Assembly (NCBI RefSeq): GCF_900110215.1
Contig: NZ_FOCX01000012.1
Location: 62,001 to 126,000 of the forward strand
DNA length: 64,000 bases
Source: Halorientalis persicus
Lineage (GTDB): Archaea; Halobacteriota; Halobacteria; Halobacteriales; Haloarculaceae
Direction of reading: 5' to 3'
Shown here: positions 17,548-26,775 of the stretch, one piece after another
Position numbering within the stretch: position 1 is the stretch's first letter
How the letters are laid out: every line of letters begins with the position of its first letter
Translations under genes and position numbers: made by a program
The notes under the pieces: model-generated
Told to the model about the DNA's origin: nothing
Databases searched by the model: none
The model's input: only the letters and a program-made list of their open reading frames with translations

Positions 17548-18504
17548 ATGACACAGATCAGGGACACCAGTCGCGATATGCGCATCGATCCGGAGTCGTT
17601 CGCTGGGGGGTACTTCCGCAACGCCGTCTACCGACACTGGGACCCCCACGAGGACATCCCGCAGGAACTGCTCGAACAGGACCGCGAGCGACTGCTCGCG
17701 TTCGACGGCGACGAGGAGGGCTTCGAGGCACTGCGGACGACGCTGGCACTGTTCGGCGCAGGCGAGGAAGCAGTCACGGAGGACCTGATGCCGCTGGGGA
17801 TGGTGCTCGAAGATATCGACGACCAGATGTTTCTCTCCACGCAGATCTACGAGGAGGCCAAACACACGCAGTTTTTCGATCGGTACTGGCGCGAGGTGAT
17901 CAATCCCGTCGCCGAGCAGGAAGACGACGCCGAGGTCACCCAGCCGACCGACCAGCGGTACTTCCCCGAGGGCTACGTCGAACTGTTCGACCGGACCGAA
18001 GAAGCGATGGAGCGGCTCCTGACCGACGACACGCCCGAGAACCGGGCGAAAGCGTACTGTCACTACCACCTCACCGTCGAGAGCGTGCTGGCCCAGACCG
18101 GCTACTACGGGATCTCGGCGCGGTTCAGCCAGGACGGCCCGGACGTGTACGACGACGGCGTCGACACGCCGGAACTGGAGGGGCTGGTCGAGGGGATCAA
18201 CTACATCCGCAGTGACGAGGGCCGCCACGTCGGCTTCGGGATGCACAAGGTCCGGAACCTCATCCACGAGGAGGGCGTCGACGAGGCCGTCGTCCAGGAC
18301 ACGCTGATGGACCTCTTGCCGTTCGTCTCCGAAGCCGTCGAGGCGACCCGCACCGAGGAGGTGGACCCGACGCCGCTGGTCGAGTACGCGACCGACAAGG
18401 TGCGCCGGCGCATCGACGTGCTGACCGAGGAGGACGCCGAACTCCCGCCGGTCGAACAGCTGGTGACGCTCGAAGAGGACCGCGACGGGACGAGCGCCGA
18501 CTAG
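17548..18504 (+). CDS. R2lox-like (ribonucleotide reductase R2-like) di-metal oxidase
   Basis: A 318-residue ferritin-like four-helix protein. Metal ligands can be read as Glu73 (GEEAV), Glu103/His106 (EEAKH), Glu178 (TVESVL) and Glu224/His227 (DEGRH). Val76, three residues after Glu73, and Tyr173, five before Glu178, are where R2lox proteins form their Val-Tyr ether cross-link beside a Mn/Fe centre. Such genes are often annotated as the beta subunit of ribonucleotide reductase, but no alpha subunit is near. The ATG at 17548 is chosen; the open frame upstream lacks family resemblance. The substrate of R2lox enzymes is not known. Confidence 0.75.
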   Translation: MTQIRDTSRDMRIDPESFAGGYFRNAVYRHWDPHEDIPQELLEQDRERLLAFDGDEEGFEALRTTLALFGAGEEAVTEDLMPLGMVLEDIDDQMFLSTQIYEEAKHTQFFDRYWREVINPVAEQEDDAEVTQPTDQRYFPEGYVELFDRTEEAMERLLTDDTPENRAKAYCHYHLTVESVLAQTGYYGISARFSQDGPDVYDDGVDTPELEGLVEGINYIRSDEGRHVGFGMHKVRNLIHEEGVDEAVVQDTLMDLLPFVSEAVEATRTEEVDPTPLVEYATDKVRRRIDVLTEEDAELPPVEQLVTLEEDRDGTSAD

Positions 18505-19160
18505 AACGGCTGCCAGCCGTCGGGCTGGTCGGGGAGGCCCCGGACGCGAAGCTGGTCGCCGCCGTCGTCGGTCTGGCGAACGTCGACGCGACCGTCGAAC
18601 GTCTGCTCGACCGAACTGATCGTCTGCTCGTCCTGTGCGGTCGGGTCGATCACGCAGGTCGAGAGCCCCTCGGCCGACCGAACGCGGCCGGTGATCGTGT
18701 GGAGAAAGCGATAGACGGGCTGGAGTTCCTCGGCGTACATCAAGAGCGTCGAGATCGAGAACAGCCCGATCCGCACCCGCTCGACGCCCTCCGTGTACAG
18801 CCCCTCGTACAGCGAGGAGAACTCGATACCGATGCCGGTCAGATCGCTGGGCGACCGTACGGTCCGGACGTTCTCGTCGTCGTTGTTGGCGCTCGGCGCG
18901 GCGCACTCGATGACGGCCATCCGCCCCCGGTTGAACGTACCGCCGACGCCGGTGTAGTCTTCCAGAATCGCCTCGGCCGTGTCGTCGGCGGCGACCAGAA
19001 CGAGTCCCTCGTCGGCCAGCTCACCGGCCGCCAGCATCCGCAACGCGACCGCTTTCGTCCCGGCGAACGGCGGGCCCGCAACCAGCAGGTTCGTCCCCGG
19101 CTGGACCGGCTCGATCGGCACCCCCTCGAACTGATAGCGTCGTTGTGCGTCCTGGCTCAT
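18501..19160 (-). CDS. RecA/RadA-like ATPase-fold protein (RAD55-type)
   Basis: A 219-residue protein with a RecA-like core. NLLVAGPPFAGTKAVALRML is a Walker A-like loop with the usual GKT altered to GTK. A strand ending VIDPTAQDEQ occupies a Walker B-like place. Haloarchaea have many such single-domain RAD55/KaiC relatives, often beside signalling proteins. Its start overlaps the stop of the upstream receiver/GAF gene by 4 bases (ATGA), so the two are translationally coupled. The altered P-loop makes ATP hydrolysis doubtful. Confidence 0.65.
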   Translation of the reverse strand: MSQDAQRRYQFEGVPIEPVQPGTNLLVAGPPFAGTKAVALRMLAAGELADEGLVLVAADDTAEAILEDYTGVGGTFNRGRMAVIECAAPSANNDDENVRTVRSPSDLTGIGIEFSSLYEGLYTEGVERVRIGLFSISTLLMYAEELQPVYRFLHTITGRVRSAEGLSTCVIDPTAQDEQTISSVEQTFDGRVDVRQTDDGGDQLRVRGLPDQPDGWQPF

Positions 19161-20050
19161 CCGTCCTCGCCCTCCGTCTGGGCCGCTCGAAGCTGTCGTC
19201 TGAGATCGAGCTGTTCGGCCGCCTCGTCGGCCAGCAGTCGCAGGTACGCGATCTCCGCCTCGGAGAACGAACGCGGTTCGTCGTCGGTGAGACAGAAACT
19301 GCCGATGGCCGCCCCGTCGGACCCGCGAAGCGGCGCACCCGCGTAGGCCCGGATGTCCAGCCGCTCCAGCGCGTCGTTGTGCTCGAACCGGGCGTCCTGG
19401 CGGGTATCCTCGACCACCAGCACGTCGGGTTCGAGGATGGCGTGTGTACACATCGTCTTCTCCCGCGCCAGCGGGTCGAGATCCGGTCCCTGGCAGGAGA
19501 GGAACCGCTCTTCGTGTACCCCGACGACACCGACGAAGGCCCGGTGGACATCGAAGTGCCGGGACGCCAACTCGGTCAGCCGGTCGAGGGTGTCCTGTGC
19601 AGACTGGCCCGCGACCTCGTACTGTTCGAGCGCAGCCAGTCGGGCGTCCTCGTCGTCTGGGAGCGGGTAGCCGACCTGACTCCGCCGCGTGACGAGTTCG
19701 TCGATCAACTCCTGCAACCGTTCGTCCGCGTTCGCGGTCCCACTGGGCAGGTACTCCGCGACCAGTCCCTCGAAGGCCGTCGTGTCGATCTCGCTCGCGG
19801 CCACGTCGGTAAAGAGGATACAGGGCGTGTCGGGCGTCGTCTCCCGGAGCGTCGAACACAGCTCCAGCCCGTTCCCGTCGGGGAGGTCGTACGCCGTGGC
19901 GACGCAGTCGACCGGGGTCGCCGCGAGCGTCTCGACCGCCTCGTCGAGGGTCACGGCTTCACGAACGTCGAGCCCGGCATCGGACAGCGCCTTCGCTGTG
20001 GCCGTCCGGCCCGGGTCGTCGCCGTGGGCGTACAACACTGTGACCGGCAT
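19157..20050 (-). CDS. Receiver-like plus GAF domain signalling protein
   Basis: A 297-residue soluble protein. Residues 1 to about 120 form a CheY-like fold (VLYAHGDDPGRTATAKAL, AYDLPDGNGLEL, PCILFT). A GAF domain follows (about 135-280) with FVGVVGVHEERFLSCQG, VEDTRQDARFEHN and YAGAPLRGSDGAAIGSFC. There is no output domain, so it probably acts through the coupled RecA-like protein downstream. GAF domains of this type bind small molecules or sense redox or light; the ligand is unknown. Confidence 0.7.
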   Translation of the reverse strand: MPVTVLYAHGDDPGRTATAKALSDAGLDVREAVTLDEAVETLAATPVDCVATAYDLPDGNGLELCSTLRETTPDTPCILFTDVAASEIDTTAFEGLVAEYLPSGTANADERLQELIDELVTRRSQVGYPLPDDEDARLAALEQYEVAGQSAQDTLDRLTELASRHFDVHRAFVGVVGVHEERFLSCQGPDLDPLAREKTMCTHAILEPDVLVVEDTRQDARFEHNDALERLDIRAYAGAPLRGSDGAAIGSFCLTDDEPRSFSEAEIAYLRLLADEAAEQLDLRRQLRAAQTEGEDG

Positions 20051-20187
20051 ACCCTACTGCGCACAAGTAACCACCCCACGTACAAATTTCTATGGCAGTG
20101 CTTACGCTCGCGAGACGAGAGTTCTGTTCCCGCGACGACAGTACCGCGAAAAACAACTTTTTTCGCCGGCCGTTGCCGAGAGAGACC

Positions 20188-20226
20188 ATGACTGTAGTCG
20201 CCAGCGCCAGCAGGTGGTCACCGTGA
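20188..20226 (+). other. 12-codon upstream ORF overlapping the purU start
   Basis: An ATG at 20188 opens a frame reading MTVVASASRWSP and ends with TGA at 20224-20226, overlapping the purU GTG at 20223-20225. The arrangement would allow termination-reinitiation coupling. It is short enough to be chance, and no homologue is known to me. Confidence 0.3.
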
Positions 20227-21206
20227 AGAAACACAAACTCACCGAGATTACCGTCGTCGGCGACGACGACACCGGCCTCATCGCGAACGTCACCTCGCTC
20301 CTGTTCGAGCGGGGCATCAACATCGAGGATCTCGACCAGGCCGTCCGGGAGGGGGTCTTCCGGATGACCATGCACGTCGACACCTCCGAGATGGTCTGCA
20401 CCGAGGAGAAACTCCGAGAGGACGTCGACGAACTGAGCGACGACCTCGGTGTCGACATCCAGGTCCGGTTCCCCGCCGAGCGCGAGACCCAGACCATGGC
20501 CGTCCTCGTGACCAAGGAGTCTCACTGTCTGGAAGCCATCTTCGAGTCCTGGGCCAACGGTGATCTGGGCGCTGACGTGAGCGTCGTCATCGGCAACCAC
20601 CCCGACCTGCGGCCGCTGGCCGAGAAGTACGACGTGCCCTTCCACGACATCGGCGACGAGAAGGGCACGCCGGACGAGGATCATATGCTGGACCTCCTTC
20701 AGGAGTACGAGGTCGACCTCGTCGTGTTGGCCCGCTATATGCGCATCCTCAGCCCGGACGTGGTCTTTCGCTACGAGAACAGGATCATCAACGTCCACCC
20801 CTCCCTGCTGCCGGCCTTCCCCGGCGCGTCGGCGTATATGCAGGCCATCGAGGAGGGCGTTCGCATCGCGGGTGTCACCGCGCACTACGTCACGACCGAT
20901 CTCGATCAGGGGCCGATCATCACCCAGCGGGCGTTCAACGTACCCGACGACGCCAGCGAGGAGGAACTCCAGCGCATCGGCCAGCCGCTGGAAGCCGAGG
21001 CGCTGATCGAGGCGATCAAGCTCCACCTCAACGACGCCGTCTCTGTCCACCGCGGTCGGACGAAACTCCGGGACGATCTGGATACCGGGGACGTGCAACT
21101 GGGGTCGCCGGAGGTACTCGACGACGCCAATCCCGACCGACCCATCGACGGGCTCGGCGAGATCGTGGCGAACCAGGGTGGAGAGGAAAGCGAGGCCGAC
21201 GACTGA
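20223..21206 (+). CDS. purU: Formyltetrahydrofolate deformylase PurU
   Basis: This 327-residue enzyme hydrolyses 10-formyl-tetrahydrofolate to tetrahydrofolate and formate, which feeds formate-dependent purine steps. The N-terminal ACT domain is clear (TEITVVGDDDTGLIANVTSL, about residues 5-80). The formyltransferase domain carries the catalytic Asn-His in VIGNHPDL and Asp in HYVTTDLDQGPII. The GTG start at 20223 gives the standard N-terminus. Compared with the bacterial family the C-terminus is extended by about 45 acidic residues. Purine genes purSQ and purC lie nearby. Confidence 0.88.
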   Translation: MKKHKLTEITVVGDDDTGLIANVTSLLFERGINIEDLDQAVREGVFRMTMHVDTSEMVCTEEKLREDVDELSDDLGVDIQVRFPAERETQTMAVLVTKESHCLEAIFESWANGDLGADVSVVIGNHPDLRPLAEKYDVPFHDIGDEKGTPDEDHMLDLLQEYEVDLVVLARYMRILSPDVVFRYENRIINVHPSLLPAFPGASAYMQAIEEGVRIAGVTAHYVTTDLDQGPIITQRAFNVPDDASEEELQRIGQPLEAEALIEAIKLHLNDAVSVHRGRTKLRDDLDTGDVQLGSPEVLDDANPDRPIDGLGEIVANQGGEESEADD

Positions 21207-21321
21207 CGGTCGGCCGACCGCAGGGAGGCCGACGAATGTGTGAGCGGGGAACGGAGTGACTCGCGAGCAAGCGTAGCGCGGGAGTCGGCGTCGAAATACC
21301 GAACGGAGAGGCACGACCCGC

Positions 21322-21345
21322 GAGGAAAGCGAGGCCGACGATTGA
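21322..21345 (+). repeat. Copy of the purU 3' end
   Basis: Twenty-four bases coding EESEADD and a TGA stop repeat the last 24 bases of purU (21183-21206) with one difference, GAC to GAT, which is synonymous. A shorter match (GAGGCCGACGA) sits between them near 21226-21236. The rest of 21207-21475 contains no credible gene; it has GAGCG/CGCTC-rich hairpin DNA and then an AT-rich promoter for the next gene. Confidence 0.65.
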
Positions 21346-21475
21346 GCGGTAGCGAAAGCGGAGGCCTCGGAATTGCGAACGGGGAGTGCGGGACTCGACT
21401 GAAAGGAGCCTCGTAATTAAATACCGTAGTTCTTCGGGTGCATTTATTATGTGTGGTGCGTAAAGTACACCAACG

Positions 21476-21823
21476 ATGGTGTCGAACAAACTGACCGAAC
21501 TGGGGGGAGTCGTCCTCATCGTCGCCGGGATGGTGACCGTGGGCTATCTCACACAGGACGACAGGTTCGGGTTCATCGTTCCGCTCCTGCTGGTGATGAA
21601 CATCGCGGTCGGCATTTCCGGGATGGGACTGCTCGCGCTCTCGAAGCCGAAACTCGCGCCGATCGGGGGCGTCGTCGCCATGGCGCTGTCGGTCACGACG
21701 TTCTACGTGATCTGGGACGCACCGCTGTGGATCCTCCCGACGGTGATCGGTGGGATCCTCTGTATCGTCGGACCGCTCTCCGCGCGATTCTTCCGGCCCC
21801 GGCCATCGGGTTCGGGCTCCTAG
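21476..21823 (+). CDS. Small membrane protein with about four TM helices
   Basis: A 115-residue protein with hydrophobic segments at about residues 8-26, 32-53, 62-80 and 84-104, and a short basic tail (ARFFRPRP). I do not recognise the family. It ends 4 bases into the convergent purC gene. An AT-rich stretch at 21415-21455 (including CATTTATTATG) probably holds its promoter. Confidence 0.55.
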   Translation: MVSNKLTELGGVVLIVAGMVTVGYLTQDDRFGFIVPLLLVMNIAVGISGMGLLALSKPKLAPIGGVVAMALSVTTFYVIWDAPLWILPTVIGGILCIVGPLSARFFRPRPSGSGS

Positions 21824-22839
21824 AGGTTCTGGACGGTCTCGACCGCCTCGGACAGCGGCGGTGCGTCGAACAGTTCTCGCCCGATGTAGGCGTTGGTCCC
21901 GGCCGTGTAGAGGTCTCTGGCGGCGTCGACGACGTGGTCCGGGAGCGGCTCGGGGTCGCGCTCACAGAGTGCCTTCCAGTCGGCCACGCCCTCGGCTTTG
22001 GCCTGGTCTTTGGCTTCGGCGACGGCCTCGACCCACTCGGGCTGGGTCCGCTTGTGGTACTGCCGGATGACCTCCTTTGAGACTTCCTGGCCGTCGAACG
22101 AGAAGCGGTTCTCGTCGAAGGTGCCGACTACGTCGGCGACCCGGATCTCGCCGTCGTAGTGGAAACACTCGATCTTGCCGTCCTCGTGGACCAGGCCCAC
22201 CTCGTCGGCACGCTCGGTGACGACGTCGTTGACCGAGCGCGCGAGCGCCTCCAGCTCGTCGATGTCGACGGGGCCGGCGATCCGGTCGGCCTCGCTCCGG
22301 TCGAGGTAGCGGTCCGACTCTTCGAGTTTCGTCGAGAACTCCACGACCGGTTCGGGGAGGTCGACGAGTTCGTCGGGCCACTCGTCGTGGTCGAGGCCGA
22401 AGTCGCCGGGGTCGGCGCGGGACCGCAGGCTCGACCCGACGGGGACGGTGTTGCGGAAGACGATCTCTAAGGGGATCAGGTGGTTCTCCCCCGCCTCGGC
22501 GTAGTAGGCGTCGTAATCGTACTCGCGGCCGTCGTGGGGCAGGGCCGGGACCTGCGTGAGTTCGATGGCCATCTCGCGGGGCGGCTCGGCGACCTCGGCG
22601 AGCCCGACTGCCTCGCCGCCGCTGACGACGCCCTCGTAGTGGGTCGGAATGCCCGTGTCTTCGAGCAACTCGAAGTTGTACGCGCCCATCGCACAGAGGC
22701 TGGCTCCCTTGTTCGGGATGGCGTCGGGCATCTTCCCCCAGTCGAACACCGAGTAGTCGTCGGTGAACACGAACGCGCCCCGGCCCAGGTCGGTGGCCGT
22801 GGCCGCCCGGTCGACGCGAAAGTCCTTGACGCTCGTCAT
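21820..22839 (-). CDS. purC: SAICAR synthetase PurC
   Basis: Phosphoribosylaminoimidazole-succinocarboxamide synthase (339 residues), which joins aspartate to CAIR in purine synthesis using ATP. Motifs are [40 protein letters not shown], the EIVFRN strand and [13 protein letters not shown] with [10 protein letters not shown]. It is longer than bacterial PurC (about 240), as in the archaeal/haloarchaeal form. The ATG at 22839 is chosen as the family start; the open frame continues upstream through non-coding sequence. Confidence 0.88.
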   Translation of the reverse strand: MTSVKDFRVDRAATATDLGRGAFVFTDDYSVFDWGKMPDAIPNKGASLCAMGAYNFELLEDTGIPTHYEGVVSGGEAVGLAEVAEPPREMAIELTQVPALPHDGREYDYDAYYAEAGENHLIPLEIVFRNTVPVGSSLRSRADPGDFGLDHDEWPDELVDLPEPVVEFSTKLEESDRYLDRSEADRIAGPVDIDELEALARSVNDVVTERADEVGLVHEDGKIECFHYDGEIRVADVVGTFDENRFSFDGQEVSKEVIRQYHKRTQPEWVEAVAEAKDQAKAEGVADWKALCERDPEPLPDHVVDAARDLYTAGTNAYIGRELFDAPPLSEAVETVQNL

Positions 22840-23070
22840 CGGTCCCACCCCGTCGGTCCGCGGCCGACCGCGGGCGTAGCTGGTACAGCAGTCATTGTCC
22901 GATGGTCCCGGCGGCGTCACTAAGGGATTACTATCGTCCGCGTCGGGGTTCCCGCCGACGGCGTCCCACCCGGTGGCCGACGTGTTTGCACGCGGATCGC
23001 GAGTGGAATCAAATCTGAAAATGTGGGGCGAACCTACAAGGTGGTTTGTGGCCGATGGTCGATAGCACGG

Positions 23071-24870
23071 ATGCTGGCGAACGCGCTGTGGGCGGGTTGG
23101 TACCTGTTCAGTACGGTGGTGATGGCGGCTTTCGCGTACGTCTACTGGACGAACCGGAACGTCAGGGGGCTGGAGTACCTGCTCGCCGCCGCGGTGCTTG
23201 GGAGTCTGCAGTCGCTTTTGTACCTGCTCTCTTTGGTCGCGCCGACCGTGACGACGAAGGTGATCTTCTGGAAGCTGTTCGGCGTCCTCGCGGCGGTGGT
23301 CGTCTTCCTCTGGTACCTGTTCGTGGTCGCCTGGACCGAGCGGGCCGTGCTGGCCCGTCGCTCGACGCTCGCGCTGGCCGGTGGTCCGCTTGCGGTCTGC
23401 GTCGCCCTGCTCGTGACCAACACCGCGCCGGCGGTCCCGGGACTGCACTCGCTGTACTGGTCGTCGGCGTCGGTCACGGCCCCGGACGCGTTCGTCTCGC
23501 CTATCGCCTTTAGTATAGGGCCGGCCGCACTCGCCCAGCAGCTCTACTCGCTGGGCCTGCTGATCGCAAGCGTCGGCCTGCTCGTCGCCTTCACACTCCG
23601 GTCGGACCAGCGACTCTACCGCTGGCGCAACACGATGCTGGTACTGGGCGGCGCGGCCGGTCTCTGCTTCGCCGTCGGCTTCGCCTTCCTCGGGTTACCA
23701 TACGAGCCACATCCCCTGGTGTACGTCCTGGCCAACAGTTTCGTCGTCCTCGGCGTCGTCCGCTTCGGGGATTACGATGTGGTGTCCCTGCCCGAGAACA
23801 GTCTCATCGAGGCCATCGACGGGGCGATACTCGTCTACAGCGTCGACGGCACCGTCATCGAGTTGAACGAGGCGGCGAAACTCGTCCTCGGCCTGACCGA
23901 CGAGGCTGTGGGCCGCGGTATCGTCGGCGTGGTCGAACTCGCAGAGTCGCTGCCCGCCGTCCGTGGTGGGAGCGCCGGCACCGCCGCGTCCCCCGCTGGG
24001 GTCGCCGACCTGCTCGACGGCCACGAGTTCACGACCGCCATCAACGGCGTCTCCCGCACCTTCGTGGTCCGGGTGTCCCGCCTCGACGACGACGGCGAGC
24101 ACCTGGGCTGGACGGTGCTGTGTTACGACGTGACCGACCTCCGGCAGAAACAGCAGGAACTCGACCTGCTCAAGCAGGTCCTCTCCCGCGTCCTCCGGCA
24201 CAACGTCCGCAACGACCTCTCGGTGGTCAAGGCCAACGCCCAGATGCTCGCCGAGGAGACCTCGGGCCTGCAGGCCGAACGGCTCCAGACCATCATGGAC
24301 AAGAGCGACAACCTGCTCGACGCCAGCGAGAAGGCCCGTACCGTCGAGAAACTCCTCTCGGGCGAGCGCACCCGGAGCGAGTTCGACGTGGCCGAGCTAG
24401 CCACCGAGGCCATCGAGACCACCCGCCGGGAGTTCCCCGGTGTCTTCTTCGAGACCGACCTCCCCGACACCTGCCCGGTCCACGCCCACTGGGCAGTCTC
24501 CCACGCCGTTGAGAACGTGATCGAGAACGCCGCGATGCACAACGATTCCGACGACCCGCAGGTCGTCGTCACCGCCGACTGCGGCGACGACCACGCGACC
24601 CTCCGGGTGGCCGACAACGGCCCTGGTATCCCCTACAAGGAGATCGAAGTCCTCGAACGGCGCGAGGAGACCGCCCTCGAACACGGGTCGAGTGTGGGCC
24701 TCTGGCTGATCGACTGGATCGTCGACCTCTCGCAGGGCGACATCGAGTTCGAGAACACCGACCGGGGCTGTACCGTCACGATCGAACTGGAGGCTGCGAT
24801 CCCCGACGCCGACGTGGAAGACGAGGAGGCGACCGACCTGAACCTGGGGATCGGGGCCGATGACGACTAA
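23071..24870 (+). CDS. Membrane histidine kinase with 7TM and PAS sensor domains
   Basis: A 599-residue sensor kinase. Residues 1 to about 225 hold seven hydrophobic helices of the histidine-kinase N-terminal 7TM type. A PAS domain follows (about 235-360: [31 protein letters not shown]). The H-box is [18 protein letters not shown], and the ATPase domain has N-box [12 protein letters not shown] and G-box DNGPGIP. No response regulator is adjacent, as is common in haloarchaea. The ATG at 23071 starts directly at the first helix. Confidence 0.85.
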   Translation: MLANALWAGWYLFSTVVMAAFAYVYWTNRNVRGLEYLLAAAVLGSLQSLLYLLSLVAPTVTTKVIFWKLFGVLAAVVVFLWYLFVVAWTERAVLARRSTLALAGGPLAVCVALLVTNTAPAVPGLHSLYWSSASVTAPDAFVSPIAFSIGPAALAQQLYSLGLLIASVGLLVAFTLRSDQRLYRWRNTMLVLGGAAGLCFAVGFAFLGLPYEPHPLVYVLANSFVVLGVVRFGDYDVVSLPENSLIEAIDGAILVYSVDGTVIELNEAAKLVLGLTDEAVGRGIVGVVELAESLPAVRGGSAGTAASPAGVADLLDGHEFTTAINGVSRTFVVRVSRLDDDGEHLGWTVLCYDVTDLRQKQQELDLLKQVLSRVLRHNVRNDLSVVKANAQMLAEETSGLQAERLQTIMDKSDNLLDASEKARTVEKLLSGERTRSEFDVAELATEAIETTRREFPGVFFETDLPDTCPVHAHWAVSHAVENVIENAAMHNDSDDPQVVVTADCGDDHATLRVADNGPGIPYKEIEVLERREETALEHGSSVGLWLIDWIVDLSQGDIEFENTDRGCTVTIELEAAIPDADVEDEEATDLNLGIGADDD

Positions 24871-24875
24871 CGGCA

Positions 24876-25058
24876 CCCACTTTTTACTGCGGGGGGTTCG
24901 CGTCGCGAACCCCCCGTTGCAAAAACTTGGGGAAAAACTACGGAACTCGCGCCGCTGGCGCGAGTTCCGGGATTCCCGCGAGTGACCGCAGGGAACGAGT
25001 GGGGGCTCGTCAGAGCGTAGCTCTGACGGTGATCGCCGCGCCTCCGGCGCGGCGGATG
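24876..25058 (+). repeat. Intergenic structured repeat, copy A; rest of a 557-base gap
   Basis: It begins with CCCACTTTTT, followed by a hairpin with 12-bp perfect arms (GGGGGGTTCGCG and its complement), a GCAAAAACTTGGGGAAAAAC block, three further GC-rich hairpins and an end GGCGGATGC. The copy follows the kinase stop by 6 bases, so it could act as a terminator. The rest of the gap (25059-25365) is mixed-composition DNA with no recognisable gene. Confidence 0.65.
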
Positions 25059-25365
25059 CTAGTTCCGGGTAAATTCGAGTGAAATAGCCGATACAGTGAG
25101 CGTGCGAATGCAGCAGCGAGTCTGCTCGTGCGATCACGACTGAACCAGCGCGATACAGGACACCAGTTTGCGGGCTCACTGCAGGCTACCCGTGGTCCGC
25201 GTTTCGACGCCATATTTCCAGCAAGCAGACACTTCGGACAAGAAGCTTTGAGATGCTTATGCCGAACTGAACTGCCACTCTGGATCGATTTTGTCACACA
25301 AAAACTAATCACAATCATCGGTAGCTGTTCCCGTCGAGATGGTCTCACATACCAGTGCTGGCAAA

Positions 25366-25394
25366 CTTATAAATGGGTTTACTGATAAACAAAA
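25366..25394 (+). promoter_or_regulatory. Island promoter element 1
   Basis: A 29-base stretch with the core TTATAAATGGGTTTA matches the one at 27552-27580 at 24 positions. The core starts exactly 61 bases before the start codon in both cases. It probably combines a TATA box with a regulator site just downstream, and drives the ABM protein and the following SDR gene. Confidence 0.6.
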
Positions 25395-25427
25395 ACCGTT
25401 CATGCACGTTCATCGTACGAAGTAGTG

Positions 25428-25745
25428 ATGTCACAGGAAGCATCGACTGAGTCGGAATATGCACTTCAAGCTCGTATTGAGGCGAAACCAGACAAGGTTC
25501 CTGAACTCCGTGAGTTTCTGGAGGCTGCACTCTCGATGGCCGAAGAAGAAGAAGGCACCACGACGTGGTTTTCCTACCAGATAGACGAGACAACTTTCGG
25601 CATTTTCGACACGTTCCCAGATGAAGACAGCCGCCAAGCTCATTTGGAGGGAGAGATCGCAGCTGAGTTGATGACAAACGCAGACGAACTGCTCGCAGCA
25701 GAGCCAGAAATCGAGGAAATCGACGTTATCGCGGCAAAACACTAG
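25428..25745 (+). CDS. Antibiotic biosynthesis monooxygenase (ABM) domain protein
   Basis: A 105-residue dimeric alpha/beta-barrel protein. LQARIEAKPDKVPELREFLEAA, EEGTTTWFSYQIDETTFGIFDTFPDEDSR and AHLEGEIAAEL are the conserved elements of quinol-monooxygenase-like ABM proteins. Such small proteins oxidise quinols or reactive aromatics without a cofactor, or detoxify them. ATG at 25428 is preferred to the GTG one codon upstream. The SDR gene starts 5 bases after the stop, indicating an operon. Codon use is more A/T-rich than in the neighbouring core genes. Confidence 0.7.
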   Translation: MSQEASTESEYALQARIEAKPDKVPELREFLEAALSMAEEEEGTTTWFSYQIDETTFGIFDTFPDEDSRQAHLEGEIAAELMTNADELLAAEPEIEEIDVIAAKH

Positions 25746-25749
25746 AGCA

Positions 25750-26721
25750 ATGGCAAACGCTTGGACGACTGAGGATCTGCCAGACCGCTCCGAACAGGTA
25801 GTGCTCGTAACAGGAGCGAACAGCGGTCTTGGGTACGAGGCAACGGAGGTATTTGCCCGCAGAGGTGCGACGGTCGTGATGGCTTGCCGAAGTATTGACA
25901 GGGGTGAGCAGGCAGCACAGGAGATACGCGAGACCATCGATTCGACGGGGGCGACACTCGACGTCCGTCATTGTGATCTTGCCTCCCTCTCGTCAGTTGC
26001 CGAGTTCGCCGCAGGGGTTCGTGAAGACTACCACGAACTTCATCTCCTGTGTAACAACGCTGGTGTGATGGCCATTCCACGAGCCGAAACCGAGGACGGC
26101 TTCGAGATGCAACTCGGCGTGAATCATCTTGGTCATTTCGCGCTGACCGGGCATCTGCTGGATCTGCTCGTGGAGACGCCGGGAGAAACACGGATTGTTA
26201 CCCATTCCAGTACCGCCCACACATCTGGTTCAGTCGACTTTGAGGACCTGCACAGAGAAGACTCGTACAGCAAGTGGGAAGCCTACGGCCAGAGCAAACT
26301 GGCGAACCTGCTGTTTGCCTACGAACTCCAGCGTCGTCTTGAGGAGGCCGGACACACGGACACGCTGAGTGTCGCCTGTCATCCAGGCTACGCCAATACC
26401 AACCTGCAGTTCCGTGGCCCCGAGGAAATGGGCTTGACACTCCGCTATGGATTGGCGCGAGTCGCAAACGCTGTCATCGCACAGTCCGCTGAGCAGGGAG
26501 CGCTCCCCCTGTTGTACGCCGCGACAGCCACCGACGTCGAAGGTGGCGCGTACTACGGCCCCAGTGGCTTCATGAACATACGAGGGTCGCCCGAACGACA
26601 GGAATCGAACGAGGCGTCCCACGACGAAGCCGACGCAGCGCGACTCTGGGAAGTGAGCGAGCAGCTAACTGCTGTCGAGTACGACTTCGAAACAACTCAG
26701 ACGGTGAAAGCACCACAGTGA
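25750..26721 (+). CDS. Short-chain dehydrogenase/reductase, retinol-dehydrogenase-like
   Basis: A 323-residue Rossmann-fold NAD(P) oxidoreductase. Motifs are VVLVTGANSGLGYEA (cofactor), LLCNNAGVM, a catalytic Ser in THSSTAHTSG and YGQSKLANLL (Tyr/Lys). The extended length and NHLGHFALTGHLLDLL resemble the retinol dehydrogenase/WW-oxidoreductase branch, which acts on hydrophobic alcohols or ketones. It is co-transcribed with the ABM gene. The substrate is unknown. Confidence 0.82.
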   Translation: MANAWTTEDLPDRSEQVVLVTGANSGLGYEATEVFARRGATVVMACRSIDRGEQAAQEIRETIDSTGATLDVRHCDLASLSSVAEFAAGVREDYHELHLLCNNAGVMAIPRAETEDGFEMQLGVNHLGHFALTGHLLDLLVETPGETRIVTHSSTAHTSGSVDFEDLHREDSYSKWEAYGQSKLANLLFAYELQRRLEEAGHTDTLSVACHPGYANTNLQFRGPEEMGLTLRYGLARVANAVIAQSAEQGALPLLYAATATDVEGGAYYGPSGFMNIRGSPERQESNEASHDEADAARLWEVSEQLTAVEYDFETTQTVKAPQ

Positions 26722-26775
26722 GTCTCCCCCAGCGTGGAAACTCGAAATTAAATACACCCAGACCAACGATACAGC

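Noticed and set aside
17548-18504. Annotation as ribonucleotide reductase beta subunit
   Set aside because: The Val76/Tyr173 pair fits R2lox, and no alpha subunit lies nearby, so NrdB was not chosen.
25010-25348. Possible fragment of a transposase on the minus strand
   Set aside because: The 112-residue frame includes part of repeat A and has no recognisable transposase or other motif, so I call no gene here.
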